64,000 nucleotides of DNA from Microlunatus lacustris (GCA_039527025.1 BAAAJN010000011.1:1-64000); one strand, 5' to 3'. Counted from the first letter of the stretch, positions 15,565 to 23,944 are shown. The notes: generated by a model from the letters alone, not told the origin. A program made the numbers and translations.

Positions 15565-17720
15565 CAGGCGGCCCTCCCCGCGCCCTGAGCCTGTCGAAGG
15601 GGCGTGTGCTGGTGGACCACGGTCAGCAGCTGGTCGGCGGCCACCTCGCCGACGGGCACGTGCTCCGCGCCCAGGTGGACGCTCAGCTTCCGCGCCAGGC
15701 CGAGGCCGAAGCCGCTCTCGCAGTCGATGACCACGCTGGCCACGTCCGAGGCGCGCAGCAGGCCGGCCGCCTGCCGGGAGCGGGCCACGGCGTCCGGGCC
15801 GGAGGTGGCCCGGCCGTCGGTCACCAGCACCAGCAGCGGCCGACGACGCGGGTCGCGGATCCGCTCCAGCCGCAGCGTCTCCGCGGCCATCAGCAGGCCC
15901 TCGGCCAGCGGGGTCCGGCCGCCGTTGGGCACCTCGTCCAGGCGTCGGGCCGCCACCTCGACCGACGACGTGGGCGGGAGAGCCAGGGTCGCCGACGCCC
16001 CGCGGAAGGTGATCAGACCGACCTTGTCGCGGCGCTGGTAGGCGTCGAGCAGCAGCGAGAGGGCCGCGGTCTTGACGGCCTCCATCCGGCGACGGGCGGC
16101 CATCGAGCCGGAGGCGTCGACGACGAGCAGCACGAGGTTGGACTCCCGGCCCTCCGTGATCGCGGTCCGCAGGTCATCGCGGCGCAGCCGGAGCACGTCG
16201 GCGCCGACGCGGCCGCGTGCGGCCTGCTGCGGTGCGGCGGCGCGGATGGTGGCGGGCAGGTGCAGTCGGCCGCCGGGCTCGGGGCGGGACGCGGCGCCGA
16301 CGCTGCGACCGGTCCGGGTCACCGCGCGGCTGCGCCGGCCGGCCTCGCCGGCGCCCACCCCGGTGGCGGTGAACAGCCGGGTCCGGTAGGCGCTGCCCGC
16401 ACTGGCCAGGGTGGTGGGGACGACGGCGGCGGTCGGCGCGTCCTCGCCCTTGGCGCCCTCGTCGCGCGTCGGCTCGGGCTCCGGGGCCTCGGACCGCTGC
16501 TCCTCGGCGCGGGGTGCGCTGCCGTCCCGCTCGGGCGCAGTGGTCGGGGTGTCGGCGCTGCCAGTGCCGTCGCCGGGTCCCTCCGGGGTGTCCGCGGGCT
16601 CGTCGCCCTCGCCCTCGTCGTCGGGTCCGGGCTGGGGCGGCTCGGGCTCGGGTTCCGGCTCGTCCTCGCCGAGCAGCCGGTCCAGCAGCTCCTCGTCCAG
16701 CCCGGGGGCGTCGAAGGGGTTGCGGCGACGCCGGTGCGGCAGAGCCAGCCGGGCAGCGGCGCGGATGTCGGCCTTGGTGACGCGGGTCCGGCCGTGCCAG
16801 GCGGCGTGCGCGACGGCGGCGCGGGCGGTGACCAGGTCGGCCCGCAGCCCGTCCACCTCGAACGCGGCGCAGATCTCGGCGATCAGCAGCAGCTGGTCGT
16901 CGCGCAGCTCCACACCGTCCAGCAGGGCGCGGGCGGTCTGCAGCCGCTCCGACAGCGCGAGCTCCGCCTCGGCGTAGCGGGCGGAGAAGGCGACCGGGTC
17001 GCGGTCGAAGGCCATCCGGCGGCGCACCACCTCCGCGCGCAGGGCCGGGTCACGGGGCGCGGCCACCTCGGCGGTCAGCCCGAACCGGTCCAGCAGCTGG
17101 GGGCGGAGCTCGCCCTCCTCCGGGTTCATGGTGCCGACCAGCACCACCCGGGAGGCGTGCGCGACCGAGACCCCCTCCCGCTCGACGGTCGAGCGCCCGG
17201 TGGCCGCGGCGTCCAGCAGCAGGTCGACCAGGTGGTCGTGCAGCAGGTTGACCTCGTCGACGTAGAGCAGCCCGCGGTGCGCGGCGGCGAGCAGGCCGGG
17301 CTCGTACCGGACCCGGCCGGCGCCGAGCGCCTGCTGCAGGTCGAGCGAGCCGATCACCCGGTCCTCGGTGGCGCCCACCGGCAGCTCGACCAGCCGCGCG
17401 GGCCGCGTCGTCGTCGCGTCGTCGAGGGGATGCGGGCCGTCGGGGCAGCCGGGGTCGGGGTCGGTCGGGTCGCAGGAGAACCGGCAGCCCTCGACGACGG
17501 CCAGTGGCGGCAGCACCCGGGCCAGCGCGCGGACGGTGGTGGTCTTCGCCGTCCCCTTCTCGCCGCGGACGAGCACGCCGCCGACCTCGGGGGAGACGGT
17601 GGTGAGGACCAGGGCGAGGGCCATGTCGTCCGAGCCGACGACGGCGGAGAACGGGAAGGTCCGCTGCTGAGGAGCGGGGGGAGGAGGCACGGGAGCGAGC
17701 CCTTCTGCATGGATGTCCAC
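15564..17720 (-). CDS. Fused ChlI/ChlD-type chelatase AAA+ and VWA subunit (cobaltochelatase partner of CobN)
   Basis: A protein of about 718 residues. An AAA+ domain comes first: Walker A GEKGTAKTT, a metal-chelatase insert with Cys residues, Walker B LLYVDEVNLLHDH. An acidic, Pro- and Glu-rich linker follows (about 350-420), then a basic stretch. Last is a von Willebrand A domain with the MIDAS motif VVDASGSMAA. Such fused subunits replace CobS/CobT in many bacteria and drive ATP-dependent cobalt insertion with CobN. The start is GTG at 17720, with GCAGG upstream; a GTG at 17726 is possible, and anything earlier would run into the riboswitch. The C-terminal residues PLRQAQG come from a dispersed repeat. 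Confidence 0.85.
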   Translation of the reverse strand: MDIHAEGLAPVPPPPAPQQRTFPFSAVVGSDDMALALVLTTVSPEVGGVLVRGEKGTAKTTTVRALARVLPPLAVVEGCRFSCDPTDPDPGCPDGPHPLDDATTTRPARLVELPVGATEDRVIGSLDLQQALGAGRVRYEPGLLAAAHRGLLYVDEVNLLHDHLVDLLLDAAATGRSTVEREGVSVAHASRVVLVGTMNPEEGELRPQLLDRFGLTAEVAAPRDPALRAEVVRRRMAFDRDPVAFSARYAEAELALSERLQTARALLDGVELRDDQLLLIAEICAAFEVDGLRADLVTARAAVAHAAWHGRTRVTKADIRAAARLALPHRRRRNPFDAPGLDEELLDRLLGEDEPEPEPEPPQPGPDDEGEGDEPADTPEGPGDGTGSADTPTTAPERDGSAPRAEEQRSEAPEPEPTRDEGAKGEDAPTAAVVPTTLASAGSAYRTRLFTATGVGAGEAGRRSRAVTRTGRSVGAASRPEPGGRLHLPATIRAAAPQQAARGRVGADVLRLRRDDLRTAITEGRESNLVLLVVDASGSMAARRRMEAVKTAALSLLLDAYQRRDKVGLITFRGASATLALPPTSSVEVAARRLDEVPNGGRTPLAEGLLMAAETLRLERIRDPRRRPLLVLVTDGRATSGPDAVARSRQAAGLLRASDVASVVIDCESGFGLGLARKLSVHLGAEHVPVGEVAADQLLTVVHQHTPLRQAQGAGRAA
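15583..15601. repeat. CCTGAGCCTGTCGAAGG repeat inside the chelatase gene 3' end
   Basis: One 19-base arm of the dispersed repeat, translated as TPLRQAQ near the C-terminus. No inverted partner is adjacent. Confidence 0.7.
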
Positions 17721-17744
17721 GTCCACGCCTGCGGTGAGCCCCGT

Positions 17745-17875
17745 GCGAGCGCGACGCGGCTGGCGCGGCAGACGGCCTGACTTCCCAGGGCGGACCTGGG
17801 TCACAGTGGCGGGACCGTCCCGGACTCGCACCGGGTTCCTCTGCTGCGCCGCTGTCGATGATGGCACAGGGCGGC
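17745..17875 (-). promoter_or_regulatory. Cobalamin riboswitch upstream of chlID-cobO-cobBC-cobA
   Basis: On the minus strand: GAGGAACCCGGTGCGAGTCC, then GGTCCCGCCACTGTGACCC (the B12 box; its core lies at 17804-17810), then GTCAGGCCGTCTGCC as the 3' conserved piece. These follow the adenosylcobalamin riboswitch consensus more closely than the cobT copy does. It ends about 25 bases before the GTG start, so translational control is likely. Boundaries are approximate. Confidence 0.93.
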
Positions 17876-17922
17876 GTGAGGCCCGGCGCTCGTCGGCGCC
17901 TGAGACGACGCCTGAGCGGCGT

Positions 17923-17928
17923 TAGGGT
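17923..17928 (+). promoter_or_regulatory. Candidate -10 of a leaderless cobL transcript
   Basis: TAGGGT ends 6 bases before the cobL GTG, and there is no Shine-Dalgarno sequence. The divergent riboswitch leader begins within about 60 bases, so cobL-cobM appear to escape the riboswitch. Confidence 0.5.
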
Positions 17929-17934
17929 CGTCGG

Positions 17935-19128
17935 GTGATCGAGGTGGTCGGGATCGGCGCGGCGGGCTGGGAGGCGCTGGGCGGGTCGGAGCGCGCCCTG
18001 GTGCTGGCCGCCGACCGGGTGCTCGGCGGTGCTCGGCACCTCGACCTGCTGCCCGACGTGCCGGGGCAGGAGCGGCGGCCCTGGCCGTCCGACCTGCGCA
18101 GCGCCCTGCCCGGTCTGGTCGCCGGGCACGAGGACCGCTCCGTCGTCGTGCTGGCCAGCGGCGACCCGCTGCTGGCCGGGGTCGGCTCGACGTTGGTCGA
18201 CCTGCTCGGGGCCGACGTCGTCCGGGTGCACCCCGCGGTCTCCTCGGTGGCCCTGGCCGCCGCCCGGCTGGGCTGGGCGGGTGAGACCTACGCCGTCGTC
18301 CGGCTGCGGGGCGACGACGTCGACCTGGTCCGCCGCGAGCTCTACCCCGGGGGCCGAGTGCTGGTGCTGTCCCGGGACGCGGGGACGCCAGCCGAGGTGG
18401 CGGCGCTGCTGGTTGCGGACGGCTACGCCGACAGCACGCTGACGGTCCTGGGGGACCTCGGGGCGGCGGACGAGAGCCGCGTCGACGTCGTCGCCTCGGC
18501 CTGGTCGGGACCGGGGTCGGACCTCAACGTCGTCGCCGTGCAGTGCGTGGCCGGACCGGAGATGGGGCCGGCCTCCTGGGCGCCGGGGCTCCCGGACAGC
18601 GCCTACGACTCGGACGGCCAGCTGACCAAGCGTGATGTGCGCGCCTCGGCGCTGGCCCACCTGCAGCCGCGGCCGGGCGAGCTGCTCTGGGACGTCGGGG
18701 CCGGCGCGGGCTCGGTGGCCGTGGAGTGGATGCGCAGCCACCCGACCTGCCGGGCCGTCGCCGTCGAGCAGCACGAGGCCCGGGTCGAGCGGATCCGGTC
18801 CAACGCGTCCCGGCTCGGAGTGCCCGGGCTGGCGACGGTGCTCGGGGTGGCCCCCGACGCGCTCGCCGGTCTGCCGGCCCCGGACGCCGCCTTCGTCGGC
18901 GGTGGGGCGAGCGAGGCCGTGCTGGACGCGGTCTGGGCCGCGCTGCCGCTGGGCGGACGGCTGGTGGTGCACGCGGTGACCCAGGAGACCGAGATGCTCG
19001 TCGCCACCCGCTCGCGCGAGCACGGCGGGACGCTGACCCGGATCGCCGTCGAGCACCTGGAGGCGATCGGCAGCTACCACGGCTGGAAGCCGGCCCGGGC
19101 GGTCGTGCAGTGGAGCGTCACCCGGTGA
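17935..19128 (+). CDS. cobL: Precorrin-6Y C5,15-methyltransferase (decarboxylating)
   Basis: A 397-residue two-domain enzyme. The N-terminal CbiE-like methylase (about 1-200) has EVVGIGAAGW and VVLASGDPLLAGVG. The C-terminal CbiT-like domain has DGQLTKRDVRA, which opens CbiT, and the SAM loop LLWDVGAGAGSVAVEW. Together they methylate C5 and C15 and decarboxylate the acetate side chain, giving precorrin-8. The start is GTG at 17935, directly after a -10-like hexamer, because the fold begins at the first residue. The stop overlaps the cobM start by 4 bases. Confidence 0.95.
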   Translation: MIEVVGIGAAGWEALGGSERALVLAADRVLGGARHLDLLPDVPGQERRPWPSDLRSALPGLVAGHEDRSVVVLASGDPLLAGVGSTLVDLLGADVVRVHPAVSSVALAAARLGWAGETYAVVRLRGDDVDLVRRELYPGGRVLVLSRDAGTPAEVAALLVADGYADSTLTVLGDLGAADESRVDVVASAWSGPGSDLNVVAVQCVAGPEMGPASWAPGLPDSAYDSDGQLTKRDVRASALAHLQPRPGELLWDVGAGAGSVAVEWMRSHPTCRAVAVEQHEARVERIRSNASRLGVPGLATVLGVAPDALAGLPAPDAAFVGGGASEAVLDAVWAALPLGGRLVVHAVTQETEMLVATRSREHGGTLTRIAVEHLEAIGSYHGWKPARAVVQWSVTR

Positions 19129-19865
19129 CCGTGCACTTCATCGGCGCCGGACCCGGGGCGGCCGACCTGCTGACCCTGCGCGCCGTGCGCCTGCTGCAGG
19201 AGAGCCCGGTCTGCGTCTACGCCGGCACCTACCTCGACGCCGAGGTGCTCGGGCACTGCGCGCCGGGCACCCGACTGGTGGACAGCCAGTCCCTCGACCT
19301 GGACGCCATCGTCGCCGTGCTCGCGGAGGCGCACGCCGCGGGCTCCGATGTCGCCCGGCTGTGCTCGGGCGACCCGTCGCTCTACTCCGCGCTGGCCGAG
19401 CAGACCCGACGGCTCGACCGGCTGGGCATCCCCTGGGACGTCACGCCGGGGGTGCCGGCCTACGCGGCCGCGGCCGCCATCGTCGGGCGGGAGCTGACCG
19501 TGCCCGAGGTTGCCCAGTCCGTCGTGCTGACCCGGACCCAGGCCGCGTCGACGGCGATGCCACCGGGAGAGTCGCTGGCCGCCTTCGCCGCCACCGGGGC
19601 GACGCTGGCCCTGCACCTGGCCATCCGCCGGACGCGCGAGCTGTGCGCCGAGCTGACGCCTGCGTACGGGGCCGACTGCCCCGTCGTCGTGGTCAGCCGG
19701 GCCAGTCAGCCGGAGCAGGTGGTGCTGCGCGGCACCCTGGCCGACATGCCCGACCAGGTCGAGGCCGCCGGGCTGCGGCAGGCGGCCGTCATCCTGGTCG
19801 GGGAGGCGCTCCGGGCCGACGACTTCGTGGAGTCCCACCTGTACGGGCCGCGCCTGCGTCCCTGA
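19125..19865 (+). CDS. cobM: Precorrin-4 C11-methyltransferase
   Basis: A 246-residue tetrapyrrole methylase that methylates C11 of precorrin-4 to give precorrin-5. It starts VHFIGAGPGAADLLTLRA (SAM loop), followed by VYAGTYLDAEVL, ARLCSGDPSLY and VTPGVPAYAAAAA, all characteristic of CobM/CbiF. The GTG start at 19125 overlaps the cobL stop by 4 bases. It ends 15 bases before the convergent mazF-like gene. The order is as expected: its product goes to CobF (40813-41586). Confidence 0.95.
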   Translation: MTVHFIGAGPGAADLLTLRAVRLLQESPVCVYAGTYLDAEVLGHCAPGTRLVDSQSLDLDAIVAVLAEAHAAGSDVARLCSGDPSLYSALAEQTRRLDRLGIPWDVTPGVPAYAAAAAIVGRELTVPEVAQSVVLTRTQAASTAMPPGESLAAFAATGATLALHLAIRRTRELCAELTPAYGADCPVVVVSRASQPEQVVLRGTLADMPDQVEAAGLRQAAVILVGEALRADDFVESHLYGPRLRP

Positions 19866-19880
19866 CGGCTGGGCTGCCCC

Positions 19881-20225
19881 TCAGAGCCCCAGCACCTGAC
19901 GGAGCCCGTGGTCGACCTGACGCAGCAGGTCGCCGGTCACCAGTCCGGTCCGGTCGAGCAGGTCGGTCTTGTCGAGGGTGATCAACGCCGTCACGTTCAC
20001 GACGGAGTCCCGCGGGAGCCCGGTGACCCCAGCCGGCAGGAAGACGTTGCCCGGGTGTGCGGCCAGCGCGGTGTTGGAGCTGACCACGGCCACCAGGACG
20101 GTGGCCAGGCGGCTGGCGTTGTAGCTGTCGGCGGAGACGACCAGGACCGGTCGCCGCTTCGCCGGCCGGCCGCCGGAGGGCTCGCCCAGGTCGGCCCAGA
20201 AGACGTCGCCGCGGTCGATCACCAC
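19881..20225 (-). CDS. mazF: MazF/PemK-family endoribonuclease toxin
   Basis: A 114-residue protein. RGDVFWADLGEPSGGRPAKR at the start, then RPVLVVSADSYNAS and a VVSSN strand, is the standard MazF/PemK fold. Such toxins cut mRNA at short sequences. The start is GTG at 20225 or the next codon, GTG at 20222, whose GTGA overlaps the antitoxin stop; the two genes overlap by 7 or 4 bases. It lies downstream of its antitoxin, as usual. The pair interrupts the cob blocks between cobM and cobIJ with no visible mobile element. Confidence 0.9.
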   Translation of the reverse strand: MVIDRGDVFWADLGEPSGGRPAKRRPVLVVSADSYNASRLATVLVAVVSSNTALAAHPGNVFLPAGVTGLPRDSVVNVTALITLDKTDLLDRTGLVTGDLLRQVDHGLRQVLGL

Positions 20226-20464
20226 GCGTCGTCGTCGTCGCGCAGCCGTCGGCGCCCCGCCTCGGCAGCTACCGCCCCATCCGGGTCAGGGCCGGTCTGC
20301 TCCAGCGCCGCGTCGATCCGCGCCGTGAGGGACTCGGACTCCAGCCGGTCCAGGTAGCTGGTCGCGGCCCGGGCCAGCAGCTCGGACCGGCTCAGACCGA
20401 GCTCCGCTGCACTCCTGGTGACCCGCTCGTAGACGGCGTCAGGCATCGAGACGGCGGTCTTCAT
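20219..20464 (-). CDS. Ribbon-helix-helix antitoxin of the MazEF-type pair
   Basis: An 81-residue protein. The N-terminus MKTAVSMPDAVYERVTRSA, then LGLSRSELLARAA, is a ribbon-helix-helix DNA-binding domain of the CopG/MazE-like kind. The acidic C-terminal part (ending RRRLRDDDDAW) should wrap the toxin. The ATG at 20464 has no ribosome site and follows a -10-like TATACT by 6 bases, so the mRNA is probably leaderless. Autoregulation through the palindrome overlapping the -10 is likely. Confidence 0.87.
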   Translation of the reverse strand: MKTAVSMPDAVYERVTRSAAELGLSRSELLARAATSYLDRLESESLTARIDAALEQTGPDPDGAVAAEAGRRRLRDDDDAW

Positions 20465-20470
20465 CCTGGA

Positions 20471-20485
20471 AGTATAACCGGGTAT
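20471..20485 (-). promoter_or_regulatory. Promoter -10 and operator-like palindrome of the toxin-antitoxin pair
   Basis: On the minus strand TATACT (20471-20476) ends 6 bases before the antitoxin ATG, a leaderless arrangement. It overlaps the near-palindrome ATACCCGGTTAT (20474-20485). A ribbon-helix-helix antitoxin bound there would block its own promoter. Confidence 0.55.
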
Positions 20486-20497
20486 GACCGCAAGCGC

Positions 20498-20557
20498 GCG
20501 AGAAGTAGGTCCGGCGGCAGGTCTTGCCCCTCCAGGGCGGAACTGCTTACTTCTCGC
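20498..20557. repeat. Inverted repeat at the cobIJ 3' end, terminator or palindromic element
   Basis: GCGAGAAGTA (20498-20507) and TACTTCTCGC (20548-20557) are perfect 10-bp arms. The right arm ends one base short of the cobIJ stop codon. The 40-base interior holds a smaller GCCC/GGGC hairpin. There is no U-tract. Confidence 0.6.
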
Positions 20558-20558
20558 C

Positions 20559-22073
20559 TCAGTCGCCCCGCCGCGAGGTCCAGACCCCGCCGGGTCCCGC
20601 CGTCGTCCGGCTGGAGCCGATGATCAGCAGGCAGGTCATGTCGATGGTCTCCGGGTCCAGCTCGGCCAGGGTCGTCACGTCCACCCGCTCGCCCTCGCGC
20701 CCCACGTCGCGGCCCACCACCACCGGCGTCGAGGGGGCCCGGTGCTCCAGCATCACCTCCTGCAGTCGGGCCACCTGCTCGCGGCGGCTGCGGGAGGCAG
20801 GGTTGTAGACGGCCAGCACCAGGTCGGCCTCGCCGACGGCGTGCAGCCGCCGCTCCACCAGGTCCCACGGCTTCAGCCGGTCCGAGAGGGAGACGACGGC
20901 GTAGTCCCCGCCCAGCGGCGCGCCCGCCCGGGCGGCGACGGCCTGGGCCGCGGTCACCCCGGGCAGCACCTCGACGGGCACGTCGGCGAAGCGGTCGTCG
21001 GCGGCCACCGCCTCGAAGACGGCCGACGCCATCCCGAACACCCCGGCGTCCCCGCCCGAGACGACGGCCACCCGCTCCCCGCGGCGGGCCAGCTCCAGGG
21101 CGGACGACGCCCGGTCCACCTCGACGGTGTTGCCGCTGGCGTGCCGCTGCAGGCCCGGCCGCTGCGGCACCCGGTCGACGTAGGGGCCGTAGCCGACGAC
21201 GTGGTCGACTTCGGCGAGCGCCGCGGTCACCTCCGGCGTCACCCAGTGGTCCGGACCCGGACCCAACCCGACGACCACGAGCCGCCCGGTCGTGACCTCA
21301 GCCGGGGGCTCCGGAGCGGCGGCACCGCCCAGCGCGCGCTGCGCGGCGTCCGCGCGCAGGTCCGGGCCGGGCACCAGCACCATGGAGAAGTAGGGCACGT
21401 CGTCCGGGTCGACCTCGGCGACGGGGAGCCGGCGCTCCCGCCCGGTGCTGGCCCGTTCGACGTACCAGGCGCCGTCCAGCCGACCGGCCTGCCGCAGCGC
21501 CTCGCGCACCCCGGCGAAGGTCCGGCCCAGCTTCATGATCGCCGCGCCCCCGCCGTCGGCCAGCCGGCGGGCCAGCTCGGGGACGGGCATCGTGCCGGGC
21601 AGCACGGTGAAGGTGTCTTCGTGCCGGGAGATCGGCAGGGTCACCGCGGCCGAGGAGGCACTGACCGACGTCACCCCGGGCACGATCTCGGCCGGGTACA
21701 GCGGGGCCAGCCGGTCGTGCAGGTAGGAGTAGGAGCTGTAGAACAGGGGGTCGCCCTCGGCCAGCACCACGACGGTCCGGCCGGCGTCCAGGTGCTTGCC
21801 CAGCCGCTCGGCGGACTCGTCGTAGAAGTCCTCGATCGCCCCGTAGTAGCCCAGCGGGTGGTCGGTGGCCCCGGTGGTGACGGGGTAGATCAGCAGCTCT
21901 TCGGTCGCGTCCGAGCTGATCAGGTCCGCGACGATGGTCCGCGCGATCGAGCGGCCGGCGGTGCCGGAGTGGTAGGCGACCACGTCGGCGTCGCGGATCA
22001 GCCGCGCCGCCTTGAGGGTGACGAGCTCGGGGTCACCCGGGCCGACGCCCACCCCGTACAACCGGCCGGTCAC
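20559..22073 (-). CDS. cobIJ: Fused precorrin-2 C20-methyltransferase / precorrin-3B C17-methyltransferase
   Basis: A 504-residue fusion of two tetrapyrrole methylases, as in mycobacterial CobIJ. Residues 1 to ~240 are CobI: LYGVGVGPGDPELVTLKA, VVVLAEGDPLFYSS, PGVTSVSASSAA. Residues ~250-504 are CobJ: LVVVGLGPGPDHWVTPE, VVSGGDAGVFGMAS, LPGVTAAQAVAA and DMTCLLIIGSS near the end. CobI makes precorrin-3A, CobG oxidises it to 3B, and CobJ contracts the ring to precorrin-4. The GTG start at 22073 overlaps the cobH stop by 4 bases. It is last in the cobG-cobH-cobIJ unit. Confidence 0.95.
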   Translation of the reverse strand: MTGRLYGVGVGPGDPELVTLKAARLIRDADVVAYHSGTAGRSIARTIVADLISSDATEELLIYPVTTGATDHPLGYYGAIEDFYDESAERLGKHLDAGRTVVVLAEGDPLFYSSYSYLHDRLAPLYPAEIVPGVTSVSASSAAVTLPISRHEDTFTVLPGTMPVPELARRLADGGGAAIMKLGRTFAGVREALRQAGRLDGAWYVERASTGRERRLPVAEVDPDDVPYFSMVLVPGPDLRADAAQRALGGAAAPEPPAEVTTGRLVVVGLGPGPDHWVTPEVTAALAEVDHVVGYGPYVDRVPQRPGLQRHASGNTVEVDRASSALELARRGERVAVVSGGDAGVFGMASAVFEAVAADDRFADVPVEVLPGVTAAQAVAARAGAPLGGDYAVVSLSDRLKPWDLVERRLHAVGEADLVLAVYNPASRSRREQVARLQEVMLEHRAPSTPVVVGRDVGREGERVDVTTLAELDPETIDMTCLLIIGSSRTTAGPGGVWTSRRGD

Positions 22074-22726
22074 ACGATCTCCTTCTCCTGGGCGAGGGCG
22101 TTGATCGCCGACGCGCACAGCGCCGACCCGCCGCGGCGCCCGTGCACCACGAGGTAGGGCAGGTCCCACGGGTTCTCCACCAGGGCGACCTTGGACTCCG
22201 CCGAACCGACGAACCCGACGGGGATGCCGAGCACCGCAGCCGGTCGCGGACCGCCGGCGGCGATCTGCTCGAGCAGGTGGAACAGCGCGGTCGGCGCGTT
22301 GCCGATGGCCACCACGGCCCCCTCGAGCTCCTCGCCCCAGAAGGAGACCGCCGCCGCGGACCGGGTGGTGGACCAGGCCCGGGCCCGCTCCGGCACCCGC
22401 GGGTCGTCGAGCAGGCAGCGGACGGCGTTGTCGGCGGGCAACCGTCGCCGGGTGACACCCGAGGCGATCATGTAGGCGTCGGTGAAGATCGTCGCGCCGG
22501 CCTCCAGCGCCCCGCGCGCTGCGCCGACCAGCCGCGGGTGCAGGGCCAGCGAGCGCGGCAGGTCCAGGTCGCCGCTGGCGTGGATCATCCGGACGGCCAC
22601 CGTGCGGGCGTCCGCCGGCAGGCCGGACAGGTCGGCCTTCGCCCGCACCTGGGCGAAGGAGCGCCGGTAGATCTCGGCCGGGTCGGTGACGTAGTCGTAC
22701 AACCGGGCCGGCGCTGCCTCAGACAT
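22070..22726 (-). CDS. cobH: Precorrin-8X methylmutase
   Basis: A 218-residue enzyme that moves the methyl group from C11 to C12, turning precorrin-8 into hydrogenobyrinate. Near the N-terminus YVTDPAEIYRRSF is the family start motif. RMIHASGDLDL holds the essential histidine. IFTDAYMIASGV and VGFVGSAESK are also conserved. The ATG at 22726 lies inside cobG (8-base overlap) and the stop overlaps cobIJ, so all three proteins are translationally linked. Confidence 0.95.
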   Translation of the reverse strand: MSEAAPARLYDYVTDPAEIYRRSFAQVRAKADLSGLPADARTVAVRMIHASGDLDLPRSLALHPRLVGAARGALEAGATIFTDAYMIASGVTRRRLPADNAVRCLLDDPRVPERARAWSTTRSAAAVSFWGEELEGAVVAIGNAPTALFHLLEQIAAGGPRPAAVLGIPVGFVGSAESKVALVENPWDLPYLVVHGRRGGSALCASAINALAQEKEIV

Positions 22727-23831
22727 GGGCCACGAGCCGCGGCTCGGCCGCCGCCAGCAGCTCGGACCGGCTCGGCGCGACGAGGTCCGCGTGCGGTCCC
22801 GACGGCGCCCCGCAGCGCCGCTCGCAGCCGCTGACGTGGGTCCGCGGCCAGTGACGGTGCGCGCCCACGACCGAGCTCACCAAGGCCTGGGTGTCCACCC
22901 GGCCCGAGGCGCACCACGGCGCCCCGACGCAGGCGCTGACCGCGGTCCAGGGGGACGTCGGGTCGGCGACCAGGCCGGTGGCGGTCAGCTCGGCGATCCG
23001 CGCGGCGCCGCCAGCGACGACCAGGCTCCGCCAGGGCGTGACCACCACGGCGCCGTCCCCGGCCACGGCGACCACCGCGCCCAGCTGGTCGGGGGTGAGG
23101 AAGCCGAGCGGCACCCCGACGACGGCGTGCGGGCCGACGACGCCGAGTGGGGGTTCCGCCGGTACTGGCGCTGTCCCGACGGCGGTGAAGCCGGTCAGCC
23201 CGGCCACCCACCCCGGCAGCTCGCGCACCCGCCACACCCCGCTGGCGGCCCGAGCGGCGCCGAAGTCGTGCGCCAGGGCCGCCAAGGCGGGAACGGCGTC
23301 GTCGAGGCTGACGGGCCGGCCGCGGTCGGCGCCGACGACGAGCAGCCCGGAGTCCGGTCCCAGAGCGCGGTAGGTGAGGTCGGGCTCGAGCGCGGCGACG
23401 TCGCCGCGGCCGTCGTCGAGGCCGAAGAGGAAGCGTCCGGACAGCCCGGCCAGCGCGTCGTCGGCCTGCAGCGCGGCGTCCAGGGACTGCACCAGCGGCC
23501 GCAGGTCGGCGAGCCCGCCGTGCAGGCCGGTCAGCGGCGAGGCGACGACGTTGCGGACGCGCTCGTGCGTCGCCGAGGGCAGGAAGCCGGCGGCCGCGAC
23601 CTCGGCCTCGAAGGCGTCTGGCAGGTCGACGGGTAGCCCGCGCACCTGCAGGCCGGCGCGCGAGGTGAGCTGCAGCAGACCGCGGCCGTGCCGGCGGGCT
23701 GCCCGACCGAGGGCGGCCAGCGCGGACCCGGTCGTCTGGCCACCGGGGACGCGGACGCGCACCATCGCGCCGTCGGCCGCCTGGTGGGGCCGGAGCACGC
23801 CGGGGCAGCGGTCCTGGTTCACGCCCGTCAT
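22719..23831 (-). CDS. cobG: Precorrin-3B synthase (oxygen-dependent monooxygenase)
   Basis: A 370-residue sulfite/nitrite-reductase-like protein. It carries an iron-sulfur cluster and uses O2 to convert precorrin-3A to the hydroxylactone precorrin-3B. LQLTSRAGLQVRGL is the ferredoxin-like half motif. The cluster ligands are ACVGAPWCASG and HVSGCERRCGAP near the C-terminus, giving four cysteines. CobG marks the aerobic route. The annotated start is the ATG at 23831. However, a TACGAT hexamer overlaps that ATG and a GTG at 23822 sits 7 bases downstream of it, so a leaderless start at 23822 (367 residues) is attractive. Confidence 0.9.
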   Translation of the reverse strand: MTGVNQDRCPGVLRPHQAADGAMVRVRVPGGQTTGSALAALGRAARRHGRGLLQLTSRAGLQVRGLPVDLPDAFEAEVAAAGFLPSATHERVRNVVASPLTGLHGGLADLRPLVQSLDAALQADDALAGLSGRFLFGLDDGRGDVAALEPDLTYRALGPDSGLLVVGADRGRPVSLDDAVPALAALAHDFGAARAASGVWRVRELPGWVAGLTGFTAVGTAPVPAEPPLGVVGPHAVVGVPLGFLTPDQLGAVVAVAGDGAVVVTPWRSLVVAGGAARIAELTATGLVADPTSPWTAVSACVGAPWCASGRVDTQALVSSVVGAHRHWPRTHVSGCERRCGAPSGPHADLVAPSRSELLAAAEPRLVAHV

Positions 23832-23835
23832 CGTA
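23830..23835 (-). promoter_or_regulatory. Candidate -10 for leaderless cobG
   Basis: On the minus strand TACGAT lies 7 bases before the in-frame GTG at 23822 and overlaps the ATG at 23831. If it is used, the true CobG start is the GTG. Confidence 0.4.
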
Positions 23836-23880
23836 GGTCCGGCCGACCGGGCTCCTGGTGCGTCGTCCGCCGCCCCGGGA

Positions 23881-23910
23881 TTGGAAAGCGCTTCCCTCGC
23901 GCCGTAGGGT
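23881..23910 (+). promoter_or_regulatory. Promoter with LacI-type operator for the isomerase-dehydrogenase pair
   Basis: TTGGAA (23881-23886), an 18-base spacer and TAGGGT (23905-23910) form a good promoter. GGAAAGCGCTTCCC (23883-23896) is a 14-bp palindrome with one mismatch and a central CG. That is the form recognised by LacI/GalR regulators, and it overlaps the -35. No LacI gene is in the window. Confidence 0.6.
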
Positions 23911-23944
23911 GACCAGGAGTCCGTCGACGACGAAAGAGGTCCGC

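Noticed and set aside
17721..17867. ATG at 17867 as the start of the chelatase subunit
   Set aside because: Translation would have to read through the cobalamin riboswitch. The extra 49 residues are the translated aptamer and are not conserved.
19881..20464. Genomic island or prophage remnant around the toxin-antitoxin pair
   Set aside because: No integrase, transposase, tRNA, att-like direct repeat or shift in base composition is visible around it.
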